NCBI GenBank assembly: GCA_963844655.1
Contig: CAWJPA010000006.1
Coordinates: forward strand, 62,001-126,000
DNA length: 64,000 nt
DNA from: JASHPR01 sp963844655
GTDB taxonomy: Bacteria; Actinomycetota; Actinomycetes; Streptosporangiales; Streptosporangiaceae
Direction of reading: 5' to 3'
In this document: piece after piece, positions 1-8,579 of the stretch
How positions within the stretch are numbered: position 1 is the stretch's first letter
How the letters are laid out: each line of letters starts with the position of its first letter
Notes under the pieces: generated by a model
The model's database searches: none
What the model saw: only the letters and a program-made list of their open reading frames with translations
What the model was told of the DNA's origin: nothing
Position numbers and translations under genes: made by a program

Positions 1-711
1 GAAGCTGGGCACATCGCCCTGGACCCGCCAGTTCAGCTTGGCCTTCCAGGGCAGGCCGGTCTTGGTGACGTAGGCGAACCTGTCGTGGTGGCCGAGGCTG
101 TAGAGCTGATCGGCCATCCGCAAGCTGCCGACGTCGCTGGAGTACCAGCGCCAGGAGATGCTGTGCGCGTCGAGGTGGCGTACGAACGAGGGCTGGTTGT
201 ACAAGGGCGGCAAGTTATGGGGCCGGCCATCGCGGCTGCCGGCCGCGTGGCCGCACAGGGCATACAGGCGGTTTGGCCAGGTCGCCCCCGGAACCGAGCT
301 GAACCACCGGTCACAGACGGCGAACTCGCTGGCGAGATGGTCGTAGACCGGGACGTCCGCGCCACGGTAGTAACCCATGATCGGCGCCGGGTCGCCGTCC
401 GCCCCGCTGCTTTGCAGCGCCGCGGCGTAGCTGGCCACAAAGCCGTCCATGGTGCCGCCGCCAATCTGCACGTCCACAGAACTGGCGGAGTGGTCGGGGT
501 CCGCGGCGATGACTGTGGAGCCCAGAGGGTGGACGGGATAGCGGCGGCCCTGGTGCTCGTTGGCAAGCCCTGCTCGCAGGCCGTCGACGTCACTACGGCC
601 ACCCTCAAGTGACAGATAGCCGAGCATGTGGTCGAAGGAACGGTTCTCCATCATCAGGACGACGATATGGTCGACCCTTTCAAGGCTGACGCTACCGGCC
701 TCCTCCGCCAC
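1..711 (-). CDS. Phospholipase C / phosphoesterase family protein, N-terminal part (cut by window start)
   Basis: The reverse strand reads as the first 237 residues of a bacterial phosphoesterase of the phospholipase C/acid phosphatase type. The family hallmark ENRSFDHMLGYLS lies at residues 22-34 and is followed by the usual substrate-domain features (a DPDHS segment and a WPNRLYALCGHA-like stretch). These enzymes cleave phosphate esters of phospholipids with metal ions. I chose a GTG start at 711 because a strong GGGGAGGGG ribosome site lies just upstream (716-724). No signal peptide is visible before the catalytic motif, unlike the Tat-exported relative at 24656. The C-terminal part lies outside the window, so completeness cannot be judged. 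Confidence 0.85.
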   Translation of the reverse strand, partial: MAEEAGSVSLERVDHIVVLMMENRSFDHMLGYLSLEGGRSDVDGLRAGLANEHQGRRYPVHPLGSTVIAADPDHSASSVDVQIGGGTMDGFVASYAAALQSSGADGDPAPIMGYYRGADVPVYDHLASEFAVCDRWFSSVPGATWPNRLYALCGHAAGSRDGRPHNLPPLYNQPSFVRHLDAHSISWRWYSSDVGSLRMADQLYSLGHHDRFAYVTKTGLPWKAKLNWRVQGDVPSF

Positions 712-768
712 GACACCCCTCCCCGGTCCTCATGGTTCTTCTCTCCCCGGCGAGGCGCGAACGCATCC

Positions 769-1133
769 TCACACCTCCATGACGCCCATCGGCGATCGCG
801 CCTCGGATTGCCGGTCCCAGAAGCCCCGCGTCAGGCGGGTCTGTGTCTGGGCGCAGTTCATCGTGATCAAGTCGCGGGTGGCCAGGTTGCGCAGCGTCGA
901 GGACTGGGCGATGTCCGTCGGCGTTTCCGTGCCCCATCGCGCCGCCGAGTACCCGGCCCAGGCCGCGGTGAAGGTGACGAGCGCGAGCAGAATCGCTTCG
1001 CCTATCTGCAGTATCCGGGAATGACGATCGGTGGAGTCACCGTGGCCGTCTCCCTTCTCGGCCCGCTCATTCAGCGCCTCGCCGTGTTCATGCAGCTTCT
1101 GTCGGCCTCGATCGGGTTCAGCCCCTCTGGCAT
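769..1133 (-). pseudogene. Remnant of a small actinobacterial membrane protein, frameshifted and truncated
   Basis: Two reverse frames together resemble the N-terminus of a common actinobacterial membrane protein. The first starts at ATG 1133 behind an AGGAG-like site and reads MPEGLNPIEADR. A shift near 1095-1105 then continues as KLHEHGEALNERAEKG, a transmembrane helix (ILLALVTFTAAWAGYSAARWG) and about 45 more residues to the stop at 769. My recollection of the family is about 200 residues with a second half not seen here. The shift plus early stop suggest decay. The identification rests on memory of the 'AAWAGYSAARWG' signature, so only the membrane topology is firm. Confidence 0.5.
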
Positions 1134-1508
1134 CAGCGCACCTCGCTTCTCCTGGCCAGCGTCGCCTGGCTTGCCGAACCTCACGTCACCCAGCTCGGAT
1201 GATTGATGCCCGATACCCCTGGCCAACCTCGCCAGTCTGCGCTGGGGAAAGGCAATTGCGGTCCGGCACTGCGACCTAGGCCTGGCCTCAGGCATGGTCG
1301 GCGTGCGCTTGGCCCACGCTGAGCGGTCAACCGGGGAACTGGTGCTCGGCCCACCGAAGTCTCGGCAAAACCGCGGGACCCATGCTCGCAGTGGTCTCGG
1401 GCCAAAGGCCCCGGCTCACCCTCGGAGGGGTGATGACGCGGACGCCGCAGGCAGGCAGGCTGGCAGGCGGATGAAAGATGAGTCAGCAGACTTCGAGGCG
1501 CGACCTTG
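1134..1508. other. Intergenic stretch without recognisable gene
   Basis: About 375 bases between a decayed membrane-protein gene and the next small CDS. Frames open here have no coherent composition. A GCAGGCAGGCAGGC-type micro-repeat occurs near 1449-1470 and a short TCACC/GGTGA inverted repeat near 1418-1434. I assign no function to either. Confidence 0.5.
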
Positions 1509-1724
1509 ATGCGATCACAGGCTTACGAGTCCACCTTCACGGGCCAGGCCGGCCGTGCCCTGCGCACAGAGTTCGACGACTGCGAAGTCACCCTGGGCCC
1601 CGGCACGACAACCCTGCATGCCGAACTGCCCGATCAGGCTCTCACCGGGCTCATGCGGCGGATCTCTGGCCTCGGGCTGGAGGCCATCGATGTGCACCGC
1701 GTGGACCCGCCACCCGGGCAGTGA
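1509..1724 (+). CDS. Small conserved hypothetical protein (about 71 aa)
   Basis: A short ORF with convincing codon use encodes a compact alpha/beta-looking protein: an N-terminal strand segment, then TTTLHAELPDQALTGLMRRI and a final LGLEAIDVHRVDPP strand. It resembles small ACT/ferredoxin-fold-like proteins common in actinobacteria that have no assigned role. The start is ATG 1509 rather than the TTG just before it, with a GAGG element about 10 bases upstream (1495-1498). It may be co-transcribed with the next small gene, since both run rightward with a short gap. Function unknown. Confidence 0.6.
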   Translation: MRSQAYESTFTGQAGRALRTEFDDCEVTLGPGTTTLHAELPDQALTGLMRRISGLGLEAIDVHRVDPPPGQ

Positions 1725-1798
1725 CTACTGCCGTGGTCAAGGTGCCGACCTGCGCAGCACCGAAAGCTCGACAGAGCCCTTCCCGACCAGGAGCAGAC

Positions 1799-2125
1799 GT
1801 GACCGCCCATAGCCTAACGGGGCTGGCGTGGACGGTGGTGCTGCGGCGCCAGCCGGTCCGCATCGTGCAGGGCCGGGCTGAAGGCGGCTATACCAACGTG
1901 TTCGAGATCATCTGCTGCGGCTGCGGTGATGATCCCGGCCAGGACTACCGCGAGGTCTCCCCCCAACTCAAGCGGATCCGCGGCCCATACCTGATCGCGG
2001 CCGGTGTCACGGCATATCAAAAGCATGTCGGGCGCTACCACGGGCAACAGCGCGAAGTGGCCGCACGGGCCAAGGAGCCGGGCGGGCAACCCTCGGCCGC
2101 AGTGCCCCTTCGTGCCGCAAACTGA
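1799..2125 (+). CDS. Conserved hypothetical protein (108 aa) with CCGCG cysteine cluster
   Basis: I chose GTG 1799 because it has a well-placed AGGAG (1789-1793) and because the open frame further upstream is low-quality sequence overlapping the previous gene. The protein has strand-rich WTVVLRRQPVRIVQGR, then NVFEIICCGCGDDPGQDY, then a PYLIAAGVTAYQKHVGRYHG segment. The CCGC cluster could bind a metal or merely be structural. No membrane segment is seen. The gene ends 35 bases before the diacylglycerol-kinase-like gene and may be in the same operon. I do not recognise a named family. Confidence 0.6.
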   Translation: MTAHSLTGLAWTVVLRRQPVRIVQGRAEGGYTNVFEIICCGCGDDPGQDYREVSPQLKRIRGPYLIAAGVTAYQKHVGRYHGQQREVAARAKEPGGQPSAAVPLRAAN

Positions 2126-2160
2126 GCATGAACTGCCGGTAGCCATAACGAGGAGAAGCT

Positions 2161-3465
2161 ATGACTCAGCGACGCTGGCTCGCCCGGGCCTCCTTCGCGC
2201 TCATACTGGCCGCTGCGGCAGTCATGATCGGTTTCGCGGGACTAGCCAGCCTGGCCATGGTCGTTATCGGAGCGGTCGGTGCGTTCCTGGTGCTGGCGGG
2301 CGGGTACTGGTTTCTTGCCCACCGAGGGCTGGTGCGGTGGCTGGCGTTCAGTGTGCTGATACTTGCTCCGATCGCCGTCCTGGTGATCTTCGCCCTGAAC
2401 CACGTCCTGTGGGTAGGCGTGGCGTCGCTGGCGCTCGTCGCGCTCGCCATCGCCACTGCCCGGCTGGCGCTGACCCCGGTAGCCGCCGGCCCGGGGATGC
2501 CCGTACGCGAAGTCCCGCCGCCCAACCGCGCGTTCCTGATCATGAACCCGAGGTCGGGGGGCGGGAAGGTCGCGAAGTTCGGGCTGAAGGAGAAGGCCGA
2601 GGCGCTGGGGGCCGAGGTGGTGCTGCTGGAGGGCCCCGGCCAGGTCGATGTGGCGGCCTTGGCCCGCAAGGCGGTCACCGACGGGGCGGACTTGCTCGGG
2701 GTCGCCGGGGGCGACGGGACGCAGGCGCTGGTCGCCGGGATCGCCGCCGAGCATGATCTGCCGTTCCTGGTGATTAGCGCCGGCACCCGCAACCACTTCG
2801 CGATGGACCTGGGGCTGGACCGGGAGAATCCGGCGGCATGCCTGGACGCGCTCACTGACGGCGTGGAACAGCGGATCGACCTAGGGATCATCGGCGGGCG
2901 CACGTTTGTGAACAACGCCTCGTTCGGCGCCTACGCCGAGGTGGTGGAGAGCCCGGCCTACCGGGACGACAAGCGAGGCACCACGCTGCAGATGCTGCCC
3001 GACATCCTGAGCGGCCACCGCGGTGCCAGGCTGACCGCCCGCGCCGGTGCTATCACGGTCACCGGTCCGCAAGCCCTGCTGGTGAGCAACGACCCGTATG
3101 AGATGACTGACATCGTCGGCCTCAGCCGCCGGGGGCGGCTCGACACCGGGACGCTTGGCGTGATCGCGGTGACCGTGGACGGCGCCCGGCAGGCCGCCAG
3201 TTTGCTGCGCCGCGGCAAAGGCCAGGGCCTGACCCGGTTCACCGCCGGCGAGGTAGTGGTGGATGCTGACGTGGCCGAGATCCCGGTCGGGATCGACGGG
3301 GAGACCGTCATGATGCCCACGCCGGTCCGTTGTGCCATCCGGCCACGAGCGCTCCAGGTCCGGGTGCCTAAAGACCGGCCCGGAGTCCGTCCGCCTAAGC
3401 CAGCCATCGACTGGCCCACGCTGCGGCAGCTCGCCTCATTCCGCTCCGCGCCGACAGGCACCTGA
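2161..3465 (+). CDS. Membrane-anchored diacylglycerol kinase / lipid kinase family protein
   Basis: The 434-residue protein starts with about four hydrophobic segments (residues 10-100) followed by a diacylglycerol-kinase catalytic domain. The ATP-binding signature NPRSGGGKVAKF lies near residue 130, the GVAGGDGTQALVAG motif near 180, then SAGTRNHFAMDLGLD and NNASFGAYAEVV. Such enzymes phosphorylate diacylglycerol, sphingoid or related lipids using ATP at the membrane. The start ATG follows GAGGAG at good spacing. An N-terminal membrane domain fused to the DAGK catalytic domain is less common than the soluble YegS/BmrU form. A clear hairpin overlaps its stop codon. The lipid substrate cannot be told from sequence. 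Confidence 0.85.
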   Translation: MTQRRWLARASFALILAAAAVMIGFAGLASLAMVVIGAVGAFLVLAGGYWFLAHRGLVRWLAFSVLILAPIAVLVIFALNHVLWVGVASLALVALAIATARLALTPVAAGPGMPVREVPPPNRAFLIMNPRSGGGKVAKFGLKEKAEALGAEVVLLEGPGQVDVAALARKAVTDGADLLGVAGGDGTQALVAGIAAEHDLPFLVISAGTRNHFAMDLGLDRENPAACLDALTDGVEQRIDLGIIGGRTFVNNASFGAYAEVVESPAYRDDKRGTTLQMLPDILSGHRGARLTARAGAITVTGPQALLVSNDPYEMTDIVGLSRRGRLDTGTLGVIAVTVDGARQAASLLRRGKGQGLTRFTAGEVVVDADVAEIPVGIDGETVMMPTPVRCAIRPRALQVRVPKDRPGVRPPKPAIDWPTLRQLASFRSAPTGT

Positions 3466-3488
3466 CACCTGGGCAAGTCAGGTGCCTG
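3455..3488 (+). terminator. Hairpin terminator overlapping the stop codon of the lipid-kinase gene
   Basis: Perfect 12-bp arms CAGGCACCTGAC (3455-3466) and GTCAGGTGCCTG (3477-3488) flank a 10-base loop. The TGA stop (3463-3465) lies inside the left arm. There is no U-tract, as is usual for actinobacterial 'I-shaped' terminators. Confidence 0.65.
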
Positions 3489-3597
3489 ACCCCAATCCAG
3501 CTGATCGCACCCGGATCGCAGCCCTCTCCACCGAAGGTCTCGCAACCGATCGGGCGGGCGCTGCCCAAGCGCCGGTCACCTGGACGGAAGGGCAACC

Positions 3598-4128
3598 ATG
3601 GCGGGTATCGCGGCAGGGGACGGCGGAATCCAGCTGGCGGCTGGCGCAAGGAACTCGGGGCGGCGCCGCGCCGCCGGGATATACGGCACCATCATTACCG
3701 CCGCGATCCTCGACACCGCCGGGGGGCGCCTTTCTACCGAAGCTCTGGTGATCGCGGTGATAGTCACGCTGCTGGTGTACTGGGTTGCCGAGGAGTACGC
3801 CGAAGTCTTGGGCGAGCAGGTAGCAGGCGGCCGCAAACCGGCCTGGGCTTATATCCAGGAAGCGCTGGGCGAGACGTGGCCGATGATCAGCGCTTCCTTC
3901 GCGCCACTGCTGGCTCTGATAATCGCGCGGCTGGCCGGATTTACCGCACTGGAGGCCGCCAACGTCGGGCTGGCGGTGGCGATCGTGCTGCTGGCGTGGC
4001 ACGGATGGCGGGCCGGGCTGGCGGCCCAGCTGCGCGGCTGGCGGCTGTTGTGGGCCATCTCGGTCGCGAGCGCGCTTGGATTGGTGATGATCTTGCTTAA
4101 GGACCTGGTCCTGATTCACTTGCATTAG
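3598..4128 (+). CDS. Small integral membrane protein (176 aa), unknown function
   Basis: The ORF codes for a hydrophobic protein with about four membrane helices: residues ~27-43, ~49-62 (ALVIAVIVTLLVYWV), ~97-112 (APLLALIIARLAGF) and ~120-170. A conserved-looking WVAEEYAEVLGEQ stretch follows the second helix, and acidic residues at a helix end suggest a functional site. ATG 3598 is preceded by GGAAGGGCAACC. It sits 109 bases after the lipid-kinase terminator, so it probably has its own promoter. No transporter or enzyme signature is recognisable. Confidence 0.7.
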   Translation: MAGIAAGDGGIQLAAGARNSGRRRAAGIYGTIITAAILDTAGGRLSTEALVIAVIVTLLVYWVAEEYAEVLGEQVAGGRKPAWAYIQEALGETWPMISASFAPLLALIIARLAGFTALEAANVGLAVAIVLLAWHGWRAGLAAQLRGWRLLWAISVASALGLVMILLKDLVLIHLH

Positions 4129-4344
4129 CGTGTGCCCGCCTGCTGGCCGCGTGGTGCTCAAAGTGAGTTCAGCGATTGGGGTCTGTCCTGTCTCGGCTGG
4201 CAATTTCTCCGGTCCGGTGGGCCTGGGAGGGCAGGCGCAGGGCGCGTAGCCCGGCCTTCTCCGGCAGCCTGTCCGGCCGCGAGCGGGTGGCGGCGCGGGC
4301 AGCGGCCCGCCTACGCGCCATCGGCACGCTTGGGAGGAGGTTTC

Positions 4345-4797
4345 TCATGGCCTCGGCGGCGCGCCGCCTAGCTGGGCGATGACTCTTTCGAGTTCCCGGT
4401 CCTGGGTGAGCAAGTGTTCCTGGATCTGGAGGGCTTCGTGCAGGACTGCCTCGGCGTCCTGATAGGTGTTCTCGGCCCGCTCGTCAGCTGCTGATGCCTG
4501 CACGTTCTGGCCGACGATGATGATCGACAGCAGAACCAACTGGAGGAACGTCTGCGCGATCCACTGCACGATGGCGCCGAGGCCGCCGCGGATGGCGGAC
4601 GGCAGGCCGAACAAGGCGATGGCGGCGAAGACGTAGGCGCACCACATCGAACCGACGCCTGCCGTGATCTTCAGGGCGAAGGCCGTGTTGAAGCGGGTGA
4701 TCGGGCCGGTCCGGGAGTACTGGTCGGCCACCTTGACTGGGCGTGCCGCCTTCCGGTGCAGGATGTGCGGGTGCGGAATGTGGCGGTAGGGACTCAT
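4345..4797 (-). CDS. DUF1003-like membrane protein
   Basis: The 150-residue protein has two membrane helices: residues ~48-70 (TAGVGSMWCAYVFAAIALFG) and ~85-102. The second ends in LLSIIIVGQNVQASAADERA, which matches the DUF1003 pattern of a helix running into an NVQ segment and then a charged coiled region. The C-terminal third is an acidic helix (QDAEAVLHEALQIQEHLLTQ). I prefer ATG 4797 over the longer frame because GGAGGA precedes it. Function of the family is not established. The leftward orientation isolates it from its neighbours. Confidence 0.75.
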   Translation of the reverse strand: MSPYRHIPHPHILHRKAARPVKVADQYSRTGPITRFNTAFALKITAGVGSMWCAYVFAAIALFGLPSAIRGGLGAIVQWIAQTFLQLVLLSIIIVGQNVQASAADERAENTYQDAEAVLHEALQIQEHLLTQDRELERVIAQLGGAPPRP

Positions 4798-5205
4798 GGG
4801 GTCCTCCGTGCGGTAGATCGTTCTGGTCTGTTTGCAGCGCGGCAAAGGCCCGTAGGTCAAGGTCCACCGGATGTCCCATGCGCACGCTCTTGTTCAGTGA
4901 TAACTCGCCACTCGCACGAGGCCGCCGGTGCCGGCGACGAAGCAGCCGATGATGTTGGCGCGTTAGGTCAGCCTGGCTGCAGGCGGAAGCTGCGGTCAAT
5001 GGCCACCAGGTCAGGCCCGCCTGCCTGCCCTGCTCCCGTTCCTGACAGGCGCCAATTCCCGGTGCGAGTGGGCGTCGGGTCACGGGTCGGCGGAGCCGAT
5101 CGCGCCAACGACGGCCCGCAGGACGCCCGGCCTGCGTCGACCTGCAGGGCCTGGCTGTCCTTGGCTAGCGCCGCCTGAGGCCGCCGCCAGGTAGTCTATG
5201 ATTAC
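4798..5205. other. Intergenic stretch without recognisable gene
   Basis: About 400 bases between the leftward DUF1003-like gene and the rightward haemoglobin gene. Open frames here lack plausible protein composition. The region must carry the promoters of both genes, but I see no convincing -35/-10 pair. Confidence 0.5.
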
Positions 5206-5216
5206 AGTGTTACACT
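5206..5216. promoter_or_regulatory. Short palindrome just upstream of the haemoglobin gene
   Basis: AGTGT-T-ACACT (5-1-5) lies 6 bases before the ATG at 5223, within the most AT-rich stretch of the intergenic region. Its position would let a bound protein block transcription or translation. No regulator can be assigned. Confidence 0.3.
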
Positions 5217-5222
5217 TCGTGG

Positions 5223-5683
5223 ATGAGCGAGCCGCCGACGCTGTATGAGTGGGTGAGGGGCCGGCGATTGCCCGGCTGATCGATGCCTTCTACGACCGGG
5301 TCGAGCGCGATGACCTGCTCAGCCCGCTATTTCCCGGCGGGGTCAGCGCGGCGCACCGGGAGCACGTCACGACCTGGTGGTGCGAGGTGCTCGGCGGCCC
5401 GGCGGACTACACTCAGCGGCTCGGCGGTTACCCGGCCATGCTGGCCCACCACAGGGACCTCGCCATCACGCCCGGGCGGCGGTTCCGGTTCGCGTCGCTG
5501 ATGAGCCTGGCGGCCGACGACGCGGACCTGCCCGGCGATCCGGAGTTCCGCGCGGCATTCGTCGGCTACCTGGAGTGGGGGACCCGGCTGGCGATGAACA
5601 ACTCCCAGCCCGGCGCGGACGTCGTGCAGCAGGCGCCCGTACCTCGGTGGGGCTGGGGAGTTGCGCCGCCCTACCAGCCCTGA
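5223..5683 (+). CDS. Truncated haemoglobin (group II-like), with an apparent frameshift near the N-terminus
   Basis: From about 5262 the frame encodes a typical actinobacterial truncated globin of the trHbO type: AFYDRVERDDLLSPLFPGG, then YPAMLAHHRDLAITPGRRFRF (proximal/distal haem-pocket region), then GWGVAPPYQP at the end. These proteins bind O2 or NO via haem. The expected N-terminus MSEPPTLYEWVRG is encoded from ATG 5223 in a different frame. The frames meet at a GTGAGGGG run (5254-5261), consistent with a one-base indel. If the indel is real, only a GTG at 5249 in the body frame could start a shortened product. No other globin-pathway gene is adjacent. Confidence 0.8.
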
Positions 5684-5742
5684 CGGCAATTGAGGACCTG
5701 CCCGGAGGTTGATGAAGCCGTCGTCCGAGCAGCCGCCCCGGG

Positions 5743-8091
5743 TTACTGGCCTGAGGCCGCTGCGGCGATGAGCTCCAGGATCCGGGCCGGAGGCAGGTGC
5801 TGTTCGTAGATCCGCACGCCGAAGGGTGAGAGTGCGTCCTCAATCGCGTTCACGATCGTGGGCGGCGCGACGATCATGCCGCCCTCGCCGACGCCGCGGA
5901 AGTTGACGTCGGCGTCGAGTGGCACGGTCTCGAGGTGCTCTATCTCGATGCGGGGAACGTCGCAGGCGGTCGGTAGCAGGTAGTCCATGAACGTGGCTGA
6001 CTGGCAGTTGCCGTCCTCGTCATACGCCGATCGTTCGAGCAGCACCGCGCCGATGCCTTGCGCGACACCGCCCCGGATCTGGCCCTCGACGACGGCGGGG
6101 TTGATGAGCGCGCCGCAGTCCTCGGCGACGACATACCGTTCCACCGTCACGATGCCGGTCTCGGCGTCGACCTCCACGATGGCGCAGTGACTGCCACCGG
6201 ACCAGCCGCCTTCGCCGCCGTCGAACGAGGCCACGATTTCGAGACTGGCGTCCACACCGGCATCGAACTCGCCCGAGGCCGCGCGCCGCGCGACCTCGCC
6301 CACGCCGATGCCGCTCGCAGGGTCGCCGCGCACGAAGACCTGGCCATCGGCAATCTCGAGGTCCTGGGCGCTGGCTTCTATGAGATGTGACGCGACGCCG
6401 ATCACCTTGGCCTTGAGCTGACGGGCGCCGTGCAGGGCCACGCCTCCGGTCATGGTGGCCGACCGGCTGCCGCCGGTGAGCCCGAACGGGACGATGTCGG
6501 AGTCGCCGACCACAACGCGGACCTGCTCGAACGGCACACCGAACTCGTCGGCGGCGATCTGCGCGAGAGTCGTCTGGTGGCTCTGGCCGTGCGGCATCTG
6601 GCCGGTGAACAGCACGACCATGCCGTCTTCCTCGAGCCGGAGCCGCATGGATTCCAGGCCCATCGGCCCGCTAGGCTCACCGGGCTCGCGCGGGCCGGGA
6701 GCGGCCTCGATAAACGTGGCCACGCCGATGCCGAGGTAACGGCCCTGAGCTCGTGCCTCAGCCTGCCGGCGCCGGAACGCAGGGAAGTCCACGAGCTGGG
6801 CGACCCGCTCCAGTGACTCTTTCGTCGTGACCCCGACGAGCGGGCGCCCCGTAACCATGACCGCCGGCGGGTCGGTGCGCAGGGCGACGTTACGCAACCG
6901 GATCTCGAACGGATCGAGGCCGAGGTCCTTGGCGATGAGGTCGAGGACGCGTTCCCGCACGAACGTCTCGGACGCCCATGGGCCGCGATAGGCGACGTAC
7001 GTCGCCTTGTTGGTAATGGCCGCGGTCGACTCGAAACCGAGGGCGGCGAGCTTGTACGGGCCCGGGAACATCGCCTCGATGATTCCCGGAACCATCGCGC
7101 CCATGCCGGGGTAAGCGCCGGTGTCGATGACCATCTTCACGTCCAGCCCGAGCAGGTCGCCGCCGTTGCTGACGGCGGCCCGGACGTCGAAGCTTTCCTC
7201 GCGTGCCTGACCGGACGTGGTGAGGTTCTCGCCGCGGTCCTCGACCCACTTGACCGGCAGGCCGAGATCACGCGACGCAGCCGCGACCGCGAGCTCTTCC
7301 CGTGACGCCCCGATCTTCAGGCCGAACGAGCCGCCGATGTCACCGGCCAGCACGCGCACCTTGTCCTGCTCCATGCCCAGGCGCATGGCGACGGCAACCT
7401 TGCTGACGTGAACGCTCTGTGTCGCCGCGTAGACCGTCATGGCGGCGGTCTCGGCGTCGTAGCTCGCGACGCAGCCGCGTCCCTCCATGGGCACGTTCTG
7501 GTGGCGGTGGACGCCGATGTGGACGTCGAAGACCCGGTCGGCCCCCGCGAACGTGGCCGTGACGTCACCGAACTCGTTGCGCGAGCGCGGGCTGGCGACG
7601 TTGTCGCCCAGGTTGGCGAACAGAGGCGGGCTGGCCGGGTCGAGCGCGAAGGACGCGTTCGTGACCGGAGGCAAGTCGTCGTACTCCACCGCCACAAGCT
7701 CGCAGCCATCCTCGGCGAGGTAACGGCTCTCGGCGATGACGACCGCCACCGGATCGCCCGCGAAGCGCACCTTGTCGGTCACAAGCAGGGTGAACTGCGG
7801 AGTGGGGCCCGTCCAGCCCATGAGGGCCATCAGCGCGTCGGGCCCGGGGACCGTCATCGCTTCCAGGTCTGCTCCGGTGTACGCCGCGACGACCCCGGGC
7901 AGCTCCCGCGCCGCCGAAACGTCGACCGAGAGCACGCGGGCGTGCGCCATCGGCGAGCGCACGAACGCGGCGTGCAGCATCCCCGGCAGCTTGATGTCGT
8001 CGACGTACCGGCCCGCGCCGGTCAGGATGCGTGGGTCCTCGGAACGCTTGATGCTGGCACCGGTGTACCGCTCAGCCGCAAGTGCCGTCAT
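5743..8091 (-). CDS. coxL: CO-dehydrogenase-like molybdenum hydroxylase, large (catalytic) subunit
   Basis: At 782 residues it matches the xanthine-oxidase/CoxL family, the subunit carrying the molybdenum-cytosine dinucleotide cofactor. Visible motifs are the N-terminal RSEDPRILTGAGRYVDD, the cofactor loop DIGGSFGLK near residue 254 and an ETFVRERVLDLIA stretch. The active-site loop near residue 367 reads AYRGPWAS. Form I CoxL has AYxCSFR and form II has AYRGAGR, so this enzyme is neither in the strict sense and probably oxidises another substrate, an aldehyde or N-heterocycle. It is the last gene of an M-S-L operon, 14 bases after coxS. 'coxL' here means family membership, not proven CO oxidation. 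Confidence 0.85.
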   Translation of the reverse strand: MTALAAERYTGASIKRSEDPRILTGAGRYVDDIKLPGMLHAAFVRSPMAHARVLSVDVSAARELPGVVAAYTGADLEAMTVPGPDALMALMGWTGPTPQFTLLVTDKVRFAGDPVAVVIAESRYLAEDGCELVAVEYDDLPPVTNASFALDPASPPLFANLGDNVASPRSRNEFGDVTATFAGADRVFDVHIGVHRHQNVPMEGRGCVASYDAETAAMTVYAATQSVHVSKVAVAMRLGMEQDKVRVLAGDIGGSFGLKIGASREELAVAAASRDLGLPVKWVEDRGENLTTSGQAREESFDVRAAVSNGGDLLGLDVKMVIDTGAYPGMGAMVPGIIEAMFPGPYKLAALGFESTAAITNKATYVAYRGPWASETFVRERVLDLIAKDLGLDPFEIRLRNVALRTDPPAVMVTGRPLVGVTTKESLERVAQLVDFPAFRRRQAEARAQGRYLGIGVATFIEAAPGPREPGEPSGPMGLESMRLRLEEDGMVVLFTGQMPHGQSHQTTLAQIAADEFGVPFEQVRVVVGDSDIVPFGLTGGSRSATMTGGVALHGARQLKAKVIGVASHLIEASAQDLEIADGQVFVRGDPASGIGVGEVARRAASGEFDAGVDASLEIVASFDGGEGGWSGGSHCAIVEVDAETGIVTVERYVVAEDCGALINPAVVEGQIRGGVAQGIGAVLLERSAYDEDGNCQSATFMDYLLPTACDVPRIEIEHLETVPLDADVNFRGVGEGGMIVAPPTIVNAIEDALSPFGVRIYEQHLPPARILELIAAAASGQ

Positions 8092-8105
8092 GGTCGCTCC
8101 CTCCT

Positions 8106-8576
8106 TCAGCGCTCGCGGTTGCGCTCAGCGGCCAGCAAGACGCCGTCGATGATGCTCTGGTAGCCCGTGCACCGGCAGATGTTGCCGGACAGCGCCTCGC
8201 GGATCTGCTGCTCGTCGGCGTCAGGGTGGTCGCTGAGAAACGCGGTCGCCTGCATGACCATCCCAGGCGTGCAGAAACCGCACTGGAAGCTGTGCGAATC
8301 CCACATCGCCTGTTGCAGCGTGCCCAGTTCGCCATCGGATGCCAGCCCCTCGATCGTCGTCACCTCGCTGCCGGCGGCCTGGACCGCCAGCATCAGGCAG
8401 GAGCGCACCGCCCGGCCGTCGAGGATGACCGTGCACGCACCGCAGACTCCGTGCTCGCAGCCGAGATGCGTACCGGTCAAACTGAGGTCGTCCCGCAGGA
8501 AGTCCGCCAGCGTCTTGCGGGCCTCCGGGCAACCCGTGCAGGTCGCGCCGTTAACCGTCAGGGTGATGTCCGGCAT
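8106..8576 (-). CDS. coxS: CO-dehydrogenase-like small subunit with two [2Fe-2S] clusters
   Basis: The 156-residue protein has both iron-sulphur domains of the family. The plant-ferredoxin type has GCEHGVCGACTV (Cys 40, 45, 48) plus Cys 60. The helical domain has CGFCTPGMVM (Cys 99, 102) and CRC at 134/136. It passes electrons from the molybdenum site to the FAD subunit. All eight cluster cysteines are present. The gene lies between the FAD and catalytic subunit genes with gaps of only 3 and 14 bases, so the three are one transcript. Confidence 0.92.
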   Translation of the reverse strand: MPDITLTVNGATCTGCPEARKTLADFLRDDLSLTGTHLGCEHGVCGACTVILDGRAVRSCLMLAVQAAGSEVTTIEGLASDGELGTLQQAMWDSHSFQCGFCTPGMVMQATAFLSDHPDADEQQIREALSGNICRCTGYQSIIDGVLLAAERNRER

Positions 8577-8579
8577 CAG

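Noticed and set aside
33..612. Long ORFs on both strands (33-608 leftward, 85-612 rightward)
   Set aside because: They are shadows of the phospholipase-C-type gene, which lies in a third frame with recognisable motifs and a strong ribosome site.
1478..1798. N-terminal extension of the 1799-2125 gene
   Set aside because: It overlaps the small CDS at 1509-1724 in another frame, has Arg/His-rich shadow composition, and a better start with AGGAG exists at 1799.
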